Assembly: GCA_000328365.1 (NCBI GenBank)
Contig: KB299289.1
Location: forward strand, 295,537-359,536
Source: Capitella teleta
Lineage: Eukaryota > Annelida > Polychaeta > Capitellidae
Direction of reading: 5' to 3'
Length of the DNA stretch: 64,000 nucleotides
The position numbers and the translations under genes were made by a program. Below the pieces are notes generated by a model. The model did not search any database, was not told the origin of the DNA, and saw only the letters and a program-made list of their open reading frames with translations. Positions 11,785 to 22,795 of the stretch are shown here, piece by piece. The stretch's first letter is position 1. Every line of letters starts with the position of its first letter.

Positions 11785-13434
11785 TTACGAATGTACCGAG
11801 GAGGGTGAGCAATGCAACTTCCAAGCCTTCAAGTGAAAGTCCCGATTCACTAGTTATATAACAATAATCGTGTTTGTCCATTTATAAGTTGTTAATGGGG
11901 TTTACATAAATTCTGTCATCTTGAGCGATTTAAGTAATCACTTCCACACGCAATTACTACTAAGTCACATAGAAAATGTACTTGTAATAAACTAATAGTC
12001 AACTGAGTTCAGGGATAATAGTTTGCATTCTATATAATGCGAGCGTTTATCCCTGAGCTCCTTACCAGTCCCGAAAAAATCACGCATAGAAATTTCCAAG
12101 GCACAAACTTTCGAGATACAGCAACGTCAGTAGAAGTACGGGAGGTTATTCCATATCTGCATTTTAATATAGCTTCGTGCAAGTGCCATCATTGTCCAGT
12201 ACCGTATTTTTTTATCTTTCCTCCTGGTTGCAATCAATCACACAGCTTCCATGACAACGGGAACAATACGATTCTGAAGAAGTTTCAGGCAGCATCTCAA
12301 CGCGTTTAATCAAGTCGGCGCACCTGAGAGCTCTTCATTGTTTGCGATATGATTGACAGGTGACCATCTGCGGATTCAACCACACCCATGGTGATGCAAT
12401 GGTGGATCAAGTAGACACGCTATTCACGATTAAATACATCGACGAGCGTCCACCCTCCCCCCGCAATGGGACTTTATGGAACCGGAGATGGATATACAGC
12501 ACTGATTCCACTTATGAACGTTTGCCATGAAATATTAGTCATTGATTTCTACAAACAAAAACTTCCACTATATCAGCTCATTAACTATCAATTTCTCCCC
12601 CTAATGCAACACCTACAACGATAAAAAAGTTCAACGTATCTAATCTTATGCCGTTATTTATACCTGATTCCATGTTTATATTGCTCCAAATTAAAGATAG
12701 CCGTAACCCGCGCGAACGATTCTGAGCACCTCATAGCCATAGATGCATGCAATTATTAGCTGGCATTGATAGCAATACACTGACTTAAGTGAAGATCCAC
12801 GGCTCCTGGTGCTCCCTTTGAATTGCGTTCACTTTCCATTTGTCAATATCTGCGCCAATTGGGGTCATATTCAGTGCTTATCAATAGCGGGCTTGAGTTG
12901 AATTAGTGCCCTTGATTGCATGCTTACCGTGTGACTATAAATGCACTGTCAGCAATCGGGTCCTGCAGTGCCCCTCTTCGGTATATTGTCCAGGGACGCG
13001 CCCTCTGGGGGAGAAGAAAGGAGGTTCTTCTCATGCATGTGTGATCCACAATGTCGAATACAACATGGTTGATCTGATCACACCCAAAGGAGAAGTTTCA
13101 CGTCGAGAGAATTCCCCACAAAAGCATTCAACGAGTTACTCGAGCAGGATGCATGGAGGGCGGCCACGACCTTTGCTTGGTTGAAAATATGCTGGTTGCG
13201 TGGCTCAGATTTACGTAACTTTTATACACATAATTCCATCGAGCTTAGCCGTGAATTCACTCTCACTATAGGAGTACTCCTTTTTAGCACATGTGTAGTT
13301 TTATAAACATGGACATGCGTTTTTGCTACATTGTAGATACCTTGGCTATATAGTGTATAAATAATACTATACATCGATACTCTGAGTATGCCCAATCCCA
13401 AATGCGCTCAAGCATGCTTATATTGATTACAGAA
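11785..13434. other. Intergenic or intronic DNA before the precursor gene
   Basis: Open frames at 12037-12309 and 12906-13184 lack motifs and splice context. An acceptor (tgattacag) at 13424-13432 closes the stretch, two bases before the ATG of the secretory-precursor gene. Confidence 0.4.
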
Positions 13435-15230
13435 ATGCCTTCAATCCTGAACCAAGCGTGGTGCGTCCTGTGGGTGGTGACAATTGTAGTCACAGTGACA
13501 GTCCACTCCCTCCCTCGCGTCCCGTTGCTAGGCGACCACCTTGAATACCAAGTCAGAGACACAGCGCAGCCGAAACCAGAAATACGCAACAACGGTAAGA
13601 AACAAATTCCGTTATATTGGCAGACATTTGCACTTGGCCACTTCCGGTGGAGATGCTAACTGCGAGGAACCGGACGCAAATATCATTCCGTACCATTATC
13701 AATATAATGCGGGGAAGCGATCAGGGAGTGCATGGCACAGGCCGTGGCCCAAGTCCCCTGCTCCAAAGCCGGACGATTATTTCCAAATTGGAGATCCCTG
13801 GAGTTGCGCTCAAAACAAAGAACACTCGGTGACACAGGGGGATGACACTATTAACTCGTGCAATTTCCGTTCCCAGGCCTTGGCAGCTTGCTTCTGAAGA
13901 ATCTGCGATTTCGGGATCTGGGCGCAAGAGACTTGGCTCATCTTCTCAACGCTGTGCGACATTCCGAACAACTTTCCGCTGACGAAGTTGACGAGGAGAC
14001 GGATAACAATGCGCTATTGCAAGGTCAGATTGTATGTGTTTATTAATCTCTTATGTGGTGATAAGGGGCGGTGGTGGTGGTGGGAGGAGGCAAAAATAGT
14101 AAGTCACGTTTGTCTGGGAATATAGATCAGTACAGCTGCAAGTCATCTGTAAGCATGTCGTGCCGCCTCGCTTGGGATAACGGCCGACCGAATGACCCGC
14201 ACTCGCTCTTATGAAATTTCCTCCCTAAGCTGCAAAATACATCACATATGCGGGGTATATCTCCGGTTTTCCTGGTACCGTACTCGTAATTGACAACAGA
14301 CGAACTTGTTCGATCTATCAATTCAATTATGAAGCAATAACATAATTGTTAATTTTGAGCTCCAATGAGAACAAAAACTTCATCTACTAGTTAAATGCTA
14401 TAGCTATTCATTTTTTTTATATATATTTTATGTATTAAATGCACCCAGGCTATGTGAGCTGCTTACTCAGTAGATAACACTGTAGCGTAGGAGGGGTCGA
14501 CATCGCACTGTCCAAACATTACCCAGATTTGTCCATGACATTGAACCGGAAGTGTACATCGGCCATCTTGGAAACGTGCCGACGAATGAGGACACGGGGT
14601 TTATATGCTCCTTATTTTGAAACTAATTCAACCGGTCATGATCTCGACTTCCTGTGATGTCAAACGTCCATCCCGACCTATGTAAATAAACGACGTCATT
14701 CCGCAATTGATTGGCACTATGCATTTGATCACATGGAAGCACATGCCGTCACATTATGAATATTGTACTTAATAAATATAGCCATATATAGTTGCTTGAT
14801 AGCATCTATCTCGTCGATTTAGTTTCGACATGAGCAATGAGATTGGACGTAGAGGCGTGTATAATATAATGTTGATGCAATGTATTTCTCAACTCTATAA
14901 ATAATACGCTATATTGTTTGTTTGTTTGTTTTGTTTTTGTTTTTGTTTTTGCCTTGTTTTTTTTTGTTTTTTTTTTGTTTTTGTTTTTGTTTTTTTTTTG
15001 CCTTGTTTATTACCTCGACTTTACATGATTGCTCCACTTTCAATGTTCAGAACTTCAAATTCTAGAACCAGCTCACCCGTATTATTTACGCTTAATTTTT
15101 CTTGGCAGGTGAAATGAACAAACGCAGTACTGTGTCAGTATCTCAGCTTGCGGCCCTTTTGCACAATTTGAGATCACGTGACCTTGACGAAGAGGGTGTG
15201 AAGCTGCAGAGTCTTCGCTTTGGAAAATAA
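13435..15230 (+). CDS. Secretory peptide precursor, LRF-amide-like C-terminus
   Basis: Exon 1 (13435-13594) follows a tgattacag acceptor and encodes a signal peptide (MPSILNQAWCVLWVVTIVVT) and a short spacer. Exon 2 (from 13653, in phase after a 58-bp intron) carries a Gly-Lys-Arg amidation and cleavage site and two Cys. Exon 3 (about 13877-14023) contains KNLRFRDLGARDLAHLLNAV. Exon 4 (15109-15230) joins exon 3 in phase. It has Asn-Lys-Arg, then a 32-residue peptide from STVSVSQLAALLHNL to LQSLRF, then Gly-Lys-stop, the pattern of a C-terminal amide. AATAAA lies at 15277-15282, 47 nt past the stop. The exon 2-3 junction is unresolved: the strong acceptor at 13876 needs a phase-1 donor (13727 or 13802), while the best donor (13828) is phase 0 and would need an acceptor at 13899. 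Product length is about 200 residues. A neuropeptide or hormone role is inferred from layout; no known family is confirmed. Confidence 0.68.
14911..15003. repeat. T/G-rich simple repeat
   Basis: A run of TTTGT and TTTTTG units in the last intron of the secretory-precursor gene, about 100 bp before its final acceptor. It produces meaningless Phe/Cys/Val-rich open frames. Confidence 0.85.
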
Positions 15231-15276
15231 CGACCTTTTTATATACCTAATTTTTGGGGGGAGCCAAACATAAGTA

Positions 15277-15282
15277 AATAAA
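15277..15282 (+). terminator. Poly(A) signal of the secretory-precursor gene
   Basis: AATAAA 47 nt after the stop codon at 15228-15230. Its position supports exon 4 as the true terminal exon. Confidence 0.65.
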
Positions 15283-16271
15283 GACTTGTTAAAGCAAAAC
15301 CTTCGGAGGAGGGTCAAGAAAGGGAATTGATGGCTTTCGTTTTGTTTGTCCATTTCGTCTTCGTCGTCCTCTGTATGTTCCTCTCTAATTCATCGTCGTC
15401 CGTTCATGTCACATACCGCCTGAAATGAATAAACACTCACTTCATTCTGAGGCTTTATATTTCAACTCTATACTAGTACCGAACGTCACCTTTTTAGTAT
15501 TCGATAATTTGATTTTGCATGTTGAGTTAATTATTGCTGACAATAATAACACGGGCCACTATGCAACAAGAAGAAATGGACAAAAAAAAAGATAAAGAAA
15601 AAAAAACTGAAAAAAAAAGAAGAAAAGATATGATATGATGAAAATCTTTGCAAGAAGAATTTTCGGAAGAAAAAAAAAAAGAAGATAGAAGAAGAACCAA
15701 GTCAACATTGCAACTCAGAGATGTTTAGATGTCCGACATGGTAACATCTCATAAATGTAAGTACAGACCTATAGCAACATGTATAAGCTTACATTTCATT
15801 ATGTATCATTGTATCATTACTCAGGGAGCGCCTTGCATATTGTATGCTAGCAACAACTTTGGGGCATTTTAACCATAAAACGAGCATGTCTTTCTTTTCC
15901 AAGATACTACATATAATTTTCTCAAAAGCAAATAATTTCCCATGAACACTATTCAGATTGCAGAAGAACACGAATTAAGACAGCAATATGGCTGTATGGC
16001 TGTCATAATTTATGAAATGGACACTGAACAGGTGGTTTATTTTTGAGCCGATGGCCCGGAGCAGAGCAAGATTCAAAAGTCAAACTCAGTCCAACAGCTG
16101 CATCTTAGCATGCGCCATTGTGAAGGCCACAAACATGCAACTGAAGAAAGGAAACATGTTATTGGCTTATAGTATTCGTATGGAATAAATACCATGCATA
16201 TTGCTGAATGGGTCTGTTATCAAGTTAAATTTTAATTCCCTGTCGAGACCAAGGCACTAGTAAAATTATAC
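15283..16271. other. Intergenic DNA, A-rich
   Basis: It includes an A/G-rich run at about 15580-15690. I see no coding or RNA feature. Confidence 0.4.
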
Positions 16272-16375
16272 AGTAAGACCTGTCAAAGGTGACCACTAAG
16301 GAGTCTGAGGGGACCAGCTGAAAGGGATCTTCTTAGACAGGTGGTCGTTTTATACAGGATCACTATGGTTGCCTC
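16272..16375 (+). mobile_element. Tigger-like terminal fragment
   Basis: CAGTAAGACCTGTCAAAGG, followed by a GTGACCACTAAGG stretch, has the form of a pogo/Tigger end (CAGTAAAACCTGTC-type). An internal inverted copy of the GACAGGTGGTC part occurs near 16340. No matching right end was found, so this is a remnant with uncertain limits. Confidence 0.45.
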
Positions 16376-16983
16376 TATTAGAATACCATGTTTCAGTGTT
16401 GTGTGGTTTTAAAAATATATTTATTATATAATCAGTATACCTTGTCGTGAATTATGTAAACCAGAAGTCGCCGATTGTACTTTTACTACAATTCAAATTT
16501 CCAGATCAAATTCAAGTTTGATGTATTAAAGGGATATCTCAACACTTTGACCCCAGATGTACATGCATTGATCACTGAAACATATCCTTATGACCTATTT
16601 GGATATAACACTGCATCAGATCGATAATTATTAATGTAGCAATACAAATTGAAGAGCGGCGTTGCCATTCGCTTCTTAGGCCCTTTCTTATGCAGATGCA
16701 TCCAGAAATATAAATTTCTTCAAAGTCTTAACTACAGAAACAGAAGCAACCTCAGTCCGTGTGTACGAAATAAAAAATAAATATACACTGAAGGGTGCAA
16801 TTAATCCATGATCCAGGTTTGGAAATGCTTATGTGATATATAATTATTATAAGCCATTCTATTATGGGTCAATCACATAAAGCTCATTGACTTATGTCAC
16901 TGTGTTGATAACATGCTTTATTGATTAATCAGTGTTGCATCAGATGACTCAGGAAGGTTGTCAAAATAATATACCAACTATAT

Positions 16984-17169
16984 TTATGCATTCAGGTTAC
17001 ATCTAGTACACAGATTGCAATGTATGAAATGATACAAGATGTCAAATACAATAATTATGACGATTTGGCGAACATCCTCAATGGAAGTATCATCATTTGA
17101 GTCCTGTAAACTGAACTCAACTGTTTCACCTAAAATGGAATTCAGTGCAGCCAAGCGCAATTCATTCAC
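16984..17169 (-). CDS. Candidate small ORF, function unknown
   Basis: A 61-codon minus-strand frame whose first 40 residues (MNELRLAALNSILGETVEFS and on) look more protein-like than its AT-rich tail. Upstream on the same strand are a possible acceptor (cttttcag, about 17185) and a CRE palindrome TGACGTCA at 17259-17266. An AATAAA on the minus strand (16918-16923) lies about 60 bp past the stop. No family is recognised; chance is a real possibility. Confidence 0.25.
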   Translation of the reverse strand: MNELRLAALNSILGETVEFSLQDSNDDTSIEDVRQIVIIIVFDILYHFIHCNLCTRCNLNA

Positions 17170-17398
17170 TGGTCTCCGGCGCTACTGAAAAGACGCACCG
17201 GCACACACCGATGAAAACTCACCCCTATTTTGGTACATCCATTTCCCTCGATTTCACATGACGTCACTCGGAATTCCCAAGTGGGCTCACAATGCGAGGC
17301 GAGTGAAAATGAATTCACAGTATCTGCTGAATACGACCAGTAGTTACTATAAATAGCAGCCAATGAGATACCACCTGTCACCGGTGTGTGCCTGGGTC

Positions 17399-17399
<1 letters not shown>

Positions 17400-17461
<62 letters not shown>
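17400..17461. repeat. (TA)n microsatellite
   Basis: About 30 uninterrupted TA units, followed by a short TACACATATACATATA variant tract. Confidence 0.97.
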
Positions 17462-17472
<11 letters not shown>

Positions 17473-17644
17473 TATATATATGTTCCCACAAGTAAAACAT
17501 TGTTTCTTGACTTGTTCACAAACAAATAAAAGAGCAAAATATAAACACAAGACATGCTTGAGAGATTCCTGCCTCCTTTATTTCTTTTCTTCTTTCTCGT
17601 GTGGATTTATTTTACCTCGAAATCCTGAAGCAACTAAGGCTTAT

Positions 17645-17800
17645 GATTGCGGGCCAAGGAGGTAAGCAGAATCGAGTAATTGGTGCCTTGCCCAAGGGCG
17701 CAAGGTGGCTGGCTTCGAACCTTCGGTGGCCAGCTCCAGACCGTTTCAAGGCGAGCCCGCTCACCACTCAGCCATCGGAGCAACAGAGCCGTCGATCTTG
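17645..17800 (-). repeat. tRNA-derived SINE, minus orientation
   Basis: On the minus strand, TGGCTGAGTGGT (A box, 17774-17763) is followed about 45 bp on by GGTTCGAAGCC (B box, 17721-17711). Both are near-perfect pol III promoter boxes of a Ser/Leu-type tRNA head. A tail with CCTTGGGCAAGGCACC follows, a motif common in marine-animal SINEs. A poly-A run (17826-17848) lies just outside the head side. The ends are approximate. Confidence 0.68.
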
Positions 17801-17850
17801 TCTAAGCGGCCGAAGAAATGGAGAAGAAAAAAAAAAAAAAAAAAAAAAAC

Positions 17851-18995
17851 AGATAAAAATTTGTTATATGTGGATTATTTTAAGGAGAGATAGTCGTAAA
17901 TGAAAGGTGCTTTTGGCGTGGGATAGCGGCTGAATTTCAAAAGTAAAGAAATACTCTTTCAACGATATTCCAGAGAATCTTTATTGCACCTAATGTCGAG
18001 GAAAGGATAGAGAAAATGTCCATAATCAGAGAACAGAAAAACAGGCTGGCAGTTGTTGATAACAGAGTGGACGTTAATTATGGTGCGTGACGATATAATT
18101 AAGAGAATACATTCTATTCTTAAAAGTGGAAACAACAAACATGTTTCTTTCGTTTTTTTCTTTTTGCAAATAGAAAAAGGTGGTGTCAAGGCAACCAGAA
18201 GAGAGCTAAATCATGGCAGTTGAGAGTGTCGCTACAACCAAGTAATGTGAGGTGCGATATGATTTTTTCATGTCAGAGAGCACTATTTCAATATTTTGAG
18301 CGTAACACTTCAGTGCAGATACAAAAACCTCATTCCAACACCTAAATGAGTAAAATAGAAATACAATAGAGAGTAATAATTAATACCATACTATAGGTTC
18401 AATTTCTGATCATTTGATAGATCTTAAAACAGAGGCCGGAATCTTTCCTAAAACCTGAGAACCTGTACCGACACAGTTTCAGATTTAGCACAGATCAAAG
18501 AAGATTTCTGATTTGATGAGAGATATTTGACACCAAACAGAATTCACTTTGTGAGATCGATTTAGACCAACAAACTTAACATATCAATAATTAAAATAAA
18601 TAAATTATAATAAGCAAGTATAAAACACAAATCAAAATTAATAAATTAAATTTTTTTTTTCACAGATGAATGAGAGGAAGCAAAAATGAGCAAAATGTTT
18701 GCAGGGTGATAAATAAACATCATGGTAATTAATATTACGTAATTTGTCCCAGAAGTGAGATGAACGACAAGCAAAGACACACAGCAAATGAGAGCGGCAG
18801 AAAAGGATGTGAATGTACGCATTTTGGCACAGAGCACGATTGGTCCCAAAAGACACTCGGACGGAATAAAGAAAACATTCAATGTCTGCTGACAATTTCT
18901 GATGTCAGGGAGGGTGGGAACGAGGTGATGATTGTAAAGTGTGAGCAACGTGCCAATTCCGCCATGAAGATCAATGCATAAGAAGGAAGCAATCT
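17851..18995. other. 3' flank of INPP5E, no other gene supported
   Basis: It probably includes the INPP5E 3' UTR, since that gene ends at 18996 on the minus strand. A minus-strand AATAAA occurs only at about 17979-17984, so the cleavage site is uncertain. Overlapping short frames on both strands (18638-18999) are not convincing. Confidence 0.4.
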
Positions 18996-20915
18996 TCACT
19001 GAATACTGCAGATTTTACTCGATTTCTGTGTCATAGTCTTCCCTTGAGATCTTGTTGCTCTGCGTTTGTTGCCTGTGGTTGCAGAAGACAGCATTTCAGG
19101 TCACATGACATCTATAATATTGATTTAGACTCACCCTCCAGCCAGACGTCTTTCTTGAATTGCCCCCCACACAATGGTACACTGCATTGTGAGACAGTTC
19201 AAAAATCATGATTGTGAAACATCAAACTACTCACTTATCTCTTCCTGGCCTCAGATCAACTTCAAACATTGCATAGACCGGTTTATGATCAGATAACATT
19301 AGTTCATGCGCTGAGTCGTAATAGAGGCACGAAATCTGTCCCTTTTTCCGTACCCTGTATAATATTCGATCCTGCGGAAGATGAAATGAATCCCGCACTG
19401 AGGCATAAACACTCAAATAGCCCAACCGTATAACTGGGAATCCTCATCTTTTTGGTATTAAAGTCACTTGTTCCAACGTCGTATTTATACGTTGGTTTGA
19501 ACTTGATTCTTCCCTCATTGAACTTTTCAAATGCAAGTCCTGAAAGAAAGTGGATGCAGAAGAACATCTGCGTATTTCCAGAACCCTACCCTGATTCCGA
19601 ACTTTGAACAGCTCATCGTACTGAATCAAGTCTTCGTAAGATGGAATCTCCAGCGTTTCAATGCCTTTCACAGTTTCATCCACACGTTCCCGCTCTTTAT
19701 CCAAGCGGAAGTTCAAATCACCCAACCAAAAGACGCAATCAAAACGAGCCGTGACGTCATCTGGAGAGGAAACATCACGATATTCGCACGACAGATCAAT
19801 GGACCCACCCTCTGTGCCAGATGTATTGGCAGTGGGAAGTTGTTTGGGGAGTGAGAGGCCAGCGCATATTTTCTTGAAATCGGCTGCTCTCTCTTTCGCT
19901 TTTCCGTCATGTGCTGAAGGTCATTATTTTCAAATAAAATTTTATCGGGGGACAAGAATTATCCGTGCTCACCCGTGAAATGAGCATTTACAAAGAGGAA
20001 AGACGTGCCAAACATTGTGAAACAGACGCCCAGGCCTCCTTTTGTTTTGATTCCCGTTGGTCCGTTTCTTGTAGAGATGGAGGCATCCTCACTTACTACG
20101 AGTTAGAATTATATATTTGCAGGTGAAAGTTAAAGTCATCTCACCTGAGCAATACCAAATGAGGTCACGGCGTATGAATACATTCAAGTATAACACGCCA
20201 AATGCTGCAGAGTGAAAGAGAACATGCTGAGGTCCGAGAGTTTCCTGTAAAGTGATTTCCCATTCACTCCTGAAAGGATTTCATCTTCACTCTTTAGATA
20301 TCATAAAAATTGTGCCGATTTATGCCAAATACTGGATCGGCAGCTGCAGAATTAATTACCTTAAATCTGTGCTCTCCTGAGTGCCTATGACATAAGCATC
20401 GTGGATGTAATCACTTGTCTCTGGCAGCAGGAAGTCATCAACGCTATCCGGAAGAGCCTTCAATTCGCACATGTTCCAAGTCCCGATGAAAATGCGCATT
20501 TTCTTCTCAGGGAAAAAGCGTTTGAGTTCTTCGGAGCCAAGCAGAGACCCATTACTATTCATGCTTCCCATGAGAAAACTCCTGCATATAAATTATTAAA
20601 ACTAACAGTACGTTCGCCTGAATTTGCGAACCTGTTTCGAGCTTCTTTAGTGGAAATCATGGGAAGAACACTTGTTGACTGAAGGGATTGCTGCGACATT
20701 ACATCTACTTGACCCGGCCGATTCTGCAATTAACAATGTATGCTACGAGGGTCAAAATTAAAACTGAGGCGAGAATTACCTTCATAGCCATGGACATAAA
20801 GAGACTGGATGTCGTGGATGACAATGTATCACGGTGCTTCATCCTGGAGGTATTGTTGTATGATGGAGAAGACTGACTGGGTTTAGGAGCATCCAGAACA
20901 TCGTCTCCTTCATCC

Positions 20916-20957
<42 letters not shown>

Positions 20958-21379
20958 GATTCACTCTGATTGAGCAGTTTTTGATAATGGTTAGCCATAG
21001 CTTCCTGCTGCACGGCAGTTTCACCCAAACGTTCACAATCACTGTTGTCACTTTCCACAGGACCCAGTCGTGATTTGCTGGATGAAGATGCAAGGAGAGG
21101 AGGCTCATCATCAGAACTACAGTTCACTTTGTGATGCTCCGGACTTGCTGACTTTACAAGAACAGGAGCGCTTCTTTTGAACGACGAGGGGCGCGTGAGA
21201 CCGATGCCTTCGTCAGAATCATCCGAGTTTGAGAGAGTTTGTATCTCTTTCGGGCGTTGAGTCGGAGGGCTCAGAGAGTCACCAGAATGATGCGCCGCTT
21301 TCCTCTCAGCCAACCGAGATAGCGCAGATTTTTTCTTGGTGCGAGCACTCCTCGGAGCGGGGCTCAGTGCATCTTCCAT
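18996..21379 (-). CDS. INPP5E: Inositol polyphosphate-5-phosphatase E
   Basis: It removes the 5-phosphate from PI(4,5)P2 and PI(3,4,5)P3 and in animals acts at the primary cilium and Golgi. Ten coding exons join in phase: 21379-20780, 20723-20632, 20581-20360, 20269-20145, 20095-19973, 19913-19590, 19539-19427, 19371-19235, 19181-19135, 19072-18996. They give 619 residues (human about 644). The N-terminal 230 residues are low-complexity, with a run of 13 Asp. Catalytic motifs are present: GTWNM (264-268), WLGDLNFRL (450-458), PSYTDRILY and [10 protein letters not shown] (from 560). The last four residues, CSIQ, form a CaaX prenylation box like the human CSVS. Identity to INPP5E runs beyond the motifs ([27 protein letters not shown]). 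A 5' UTR acceptor at 21415 implies an upstream leader exon. Confidence 0.95.
20919..20958. repeat. (ATC)n microsatellite coding poly-Asp
   Basis: About 13 ATC/TCA units lie inside INPP5E exon 1. Read on the minus strand as GAT they give an uninterrupted Asp run followed by Glu/Asp-rich residues. It is a likely site of length variation. Confidence 0.93.
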
Positions 21380-21895
21380 TGCTTCCTTCAAGCGAGCATC
21401 ATCGTCTTATGAGTCTGCAGGCAAAAATCAATCATTGAACATCTTTTCCACTCAACTGTTGAGCTCATGTCACAGCAAATATTTGTATACATTCTCATGC
21501 AACGACTAATTGATGGCTTAATTAATATCCTTTTTGGCAAGGATTATAAAATTAAAGTACATAATTACACTGAGAATGATATTCACGTATCGCAGAGGCT
21601 TCTTGGTTTGAATAAAGCTGTGTAACTCTACCAGGCGACCTGATTGAAATATTTTGACTTCTCACACAAGCACAAATAAGGGTCAAAATAAGTCGACCCA
21701 GGGCCATGTGTCGTGTATGAAGTCACGATCATACAAGAAACACTAAAACTGCTACTTTTTAAGCAAAGATATTCAGTAAATATATCGCTCTAGTTAAGCC
21801 TTTTTGAAACAACTACAGGAAATGGTTATGCAAGAATATTTGGCCCCGAGAGCAAACATAATAAAAGGTAATTTGGCACCAAAAGGTAAAGTATA

Positions 21896-22264
21896 AAGAG
21901 TGGGCCAAAAGTAGTCTATCTACTCCATGTTAAAGTTTTCAATGCTTTTTAATATCGCACTGTGCATTTATGAGTAAGTGTTACGAAACAAATTACAGTG
22001 TAAACAATCACACAAAGATAGGAGCAATAAATACTCTAGAGCAATAAATACTTGGTATGGTTAGTCTAAAATGTCATGCTGCTATTCCTATCATTTCTAT
22101 TCCAATTTCATCAAAATTTATGCCGATTTATCTCAATTAATAGTGTGCACTCATCATTCCGCGATATTTCCACTTTTGCCAGCAAACAGGGTCCCGGACC
22201 AAGGATAAGCTTCATTGAACGCACAATTAACATAGAGTAGATAGACTACTTTTAGCCCACTCAG
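21896..22264 (+). mobile_element. TA-flanked mariner-like MITE, internally deleted copy
   Basis: A 369-bp element with ends GAGTGGGCCAAAAGTAGTCT and, inverted at the right, GAGTGGGCTAAAAGTAGTCT. TA duplications lie at 21894-21895 and 22265-22266. Compared with the 718-bp copy at 32337-33054 it lacks about 350 bp in its right half. The join falls at an AATTAA-like sequence present at both edges. Confidence 0.83.
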
Positions 22265-22654
22265 TATACAGCTGATCCAGGTCTCTCACAAATTGTCTTG
22301 AAATGAGACTTCATGGAAGCCCCAGTGGAAATTTAATTATGACTTCACCATAGAGGTACTTGCTAGCCTACTATACCAATCTTAACTAAGAAATAAATTG
22401 CATCAGCTACATATTATTCTTTCAATGCCACATCAAAATAAATTTCTACATTTAAATGAAAAAAAAAAAAACAATAATTAAACTATGACTGAAATAAAAT
22501 TACTACACCTCATTTCAATATATATAAATCCTTTAAACTATTAAATTTTCTTACAAACACTCACTTAATTAATACTGTGTATTTGTGAAGTTTTGAGAGG
22601 TGGTCACTGATAATCCACGCAGGGACAGATAGATGAGCATCTTACTCAGCAACC

Positions 22655-22795
22655 ATTAATTAATGTTAATTAATTAATATATTAATTAATATATTAATGA
22701 ATCAATATATTAATTAATGGTTATAATTAATATATTAATTAATTAATTAATAATTAATTAATTAATTAATTAATTAATTATAATTAATTATAATA
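22655..22795. repeat. TAAT/ATTA low-complexity repeat
   Basis: An irregular array of TAAT and TTAATTAA units, nearly 100% AT, inside the presumed INPP5E leader intron. Confidence 0.93.

Noticed and set aside
15109-15230. Resemblance of the last precursor peptide to parathyroid hormone (SVS, QL and HNL in order after Lys-Arg)
   Set aside because: The match is a few residues in a short helical peptide and needs gaps. PTH is not amidated, whereas this peptide ends in Gly-Lys. It is too weak for a family call without a profile search.
20705-20779. Apparent C-terminal membrane span after the poly-Asp region of INPP5E exon 1
   Set aside because: It lies beyond the donor at 20779-20778 and is intron sequence; the next exon joins in phase at 20723.
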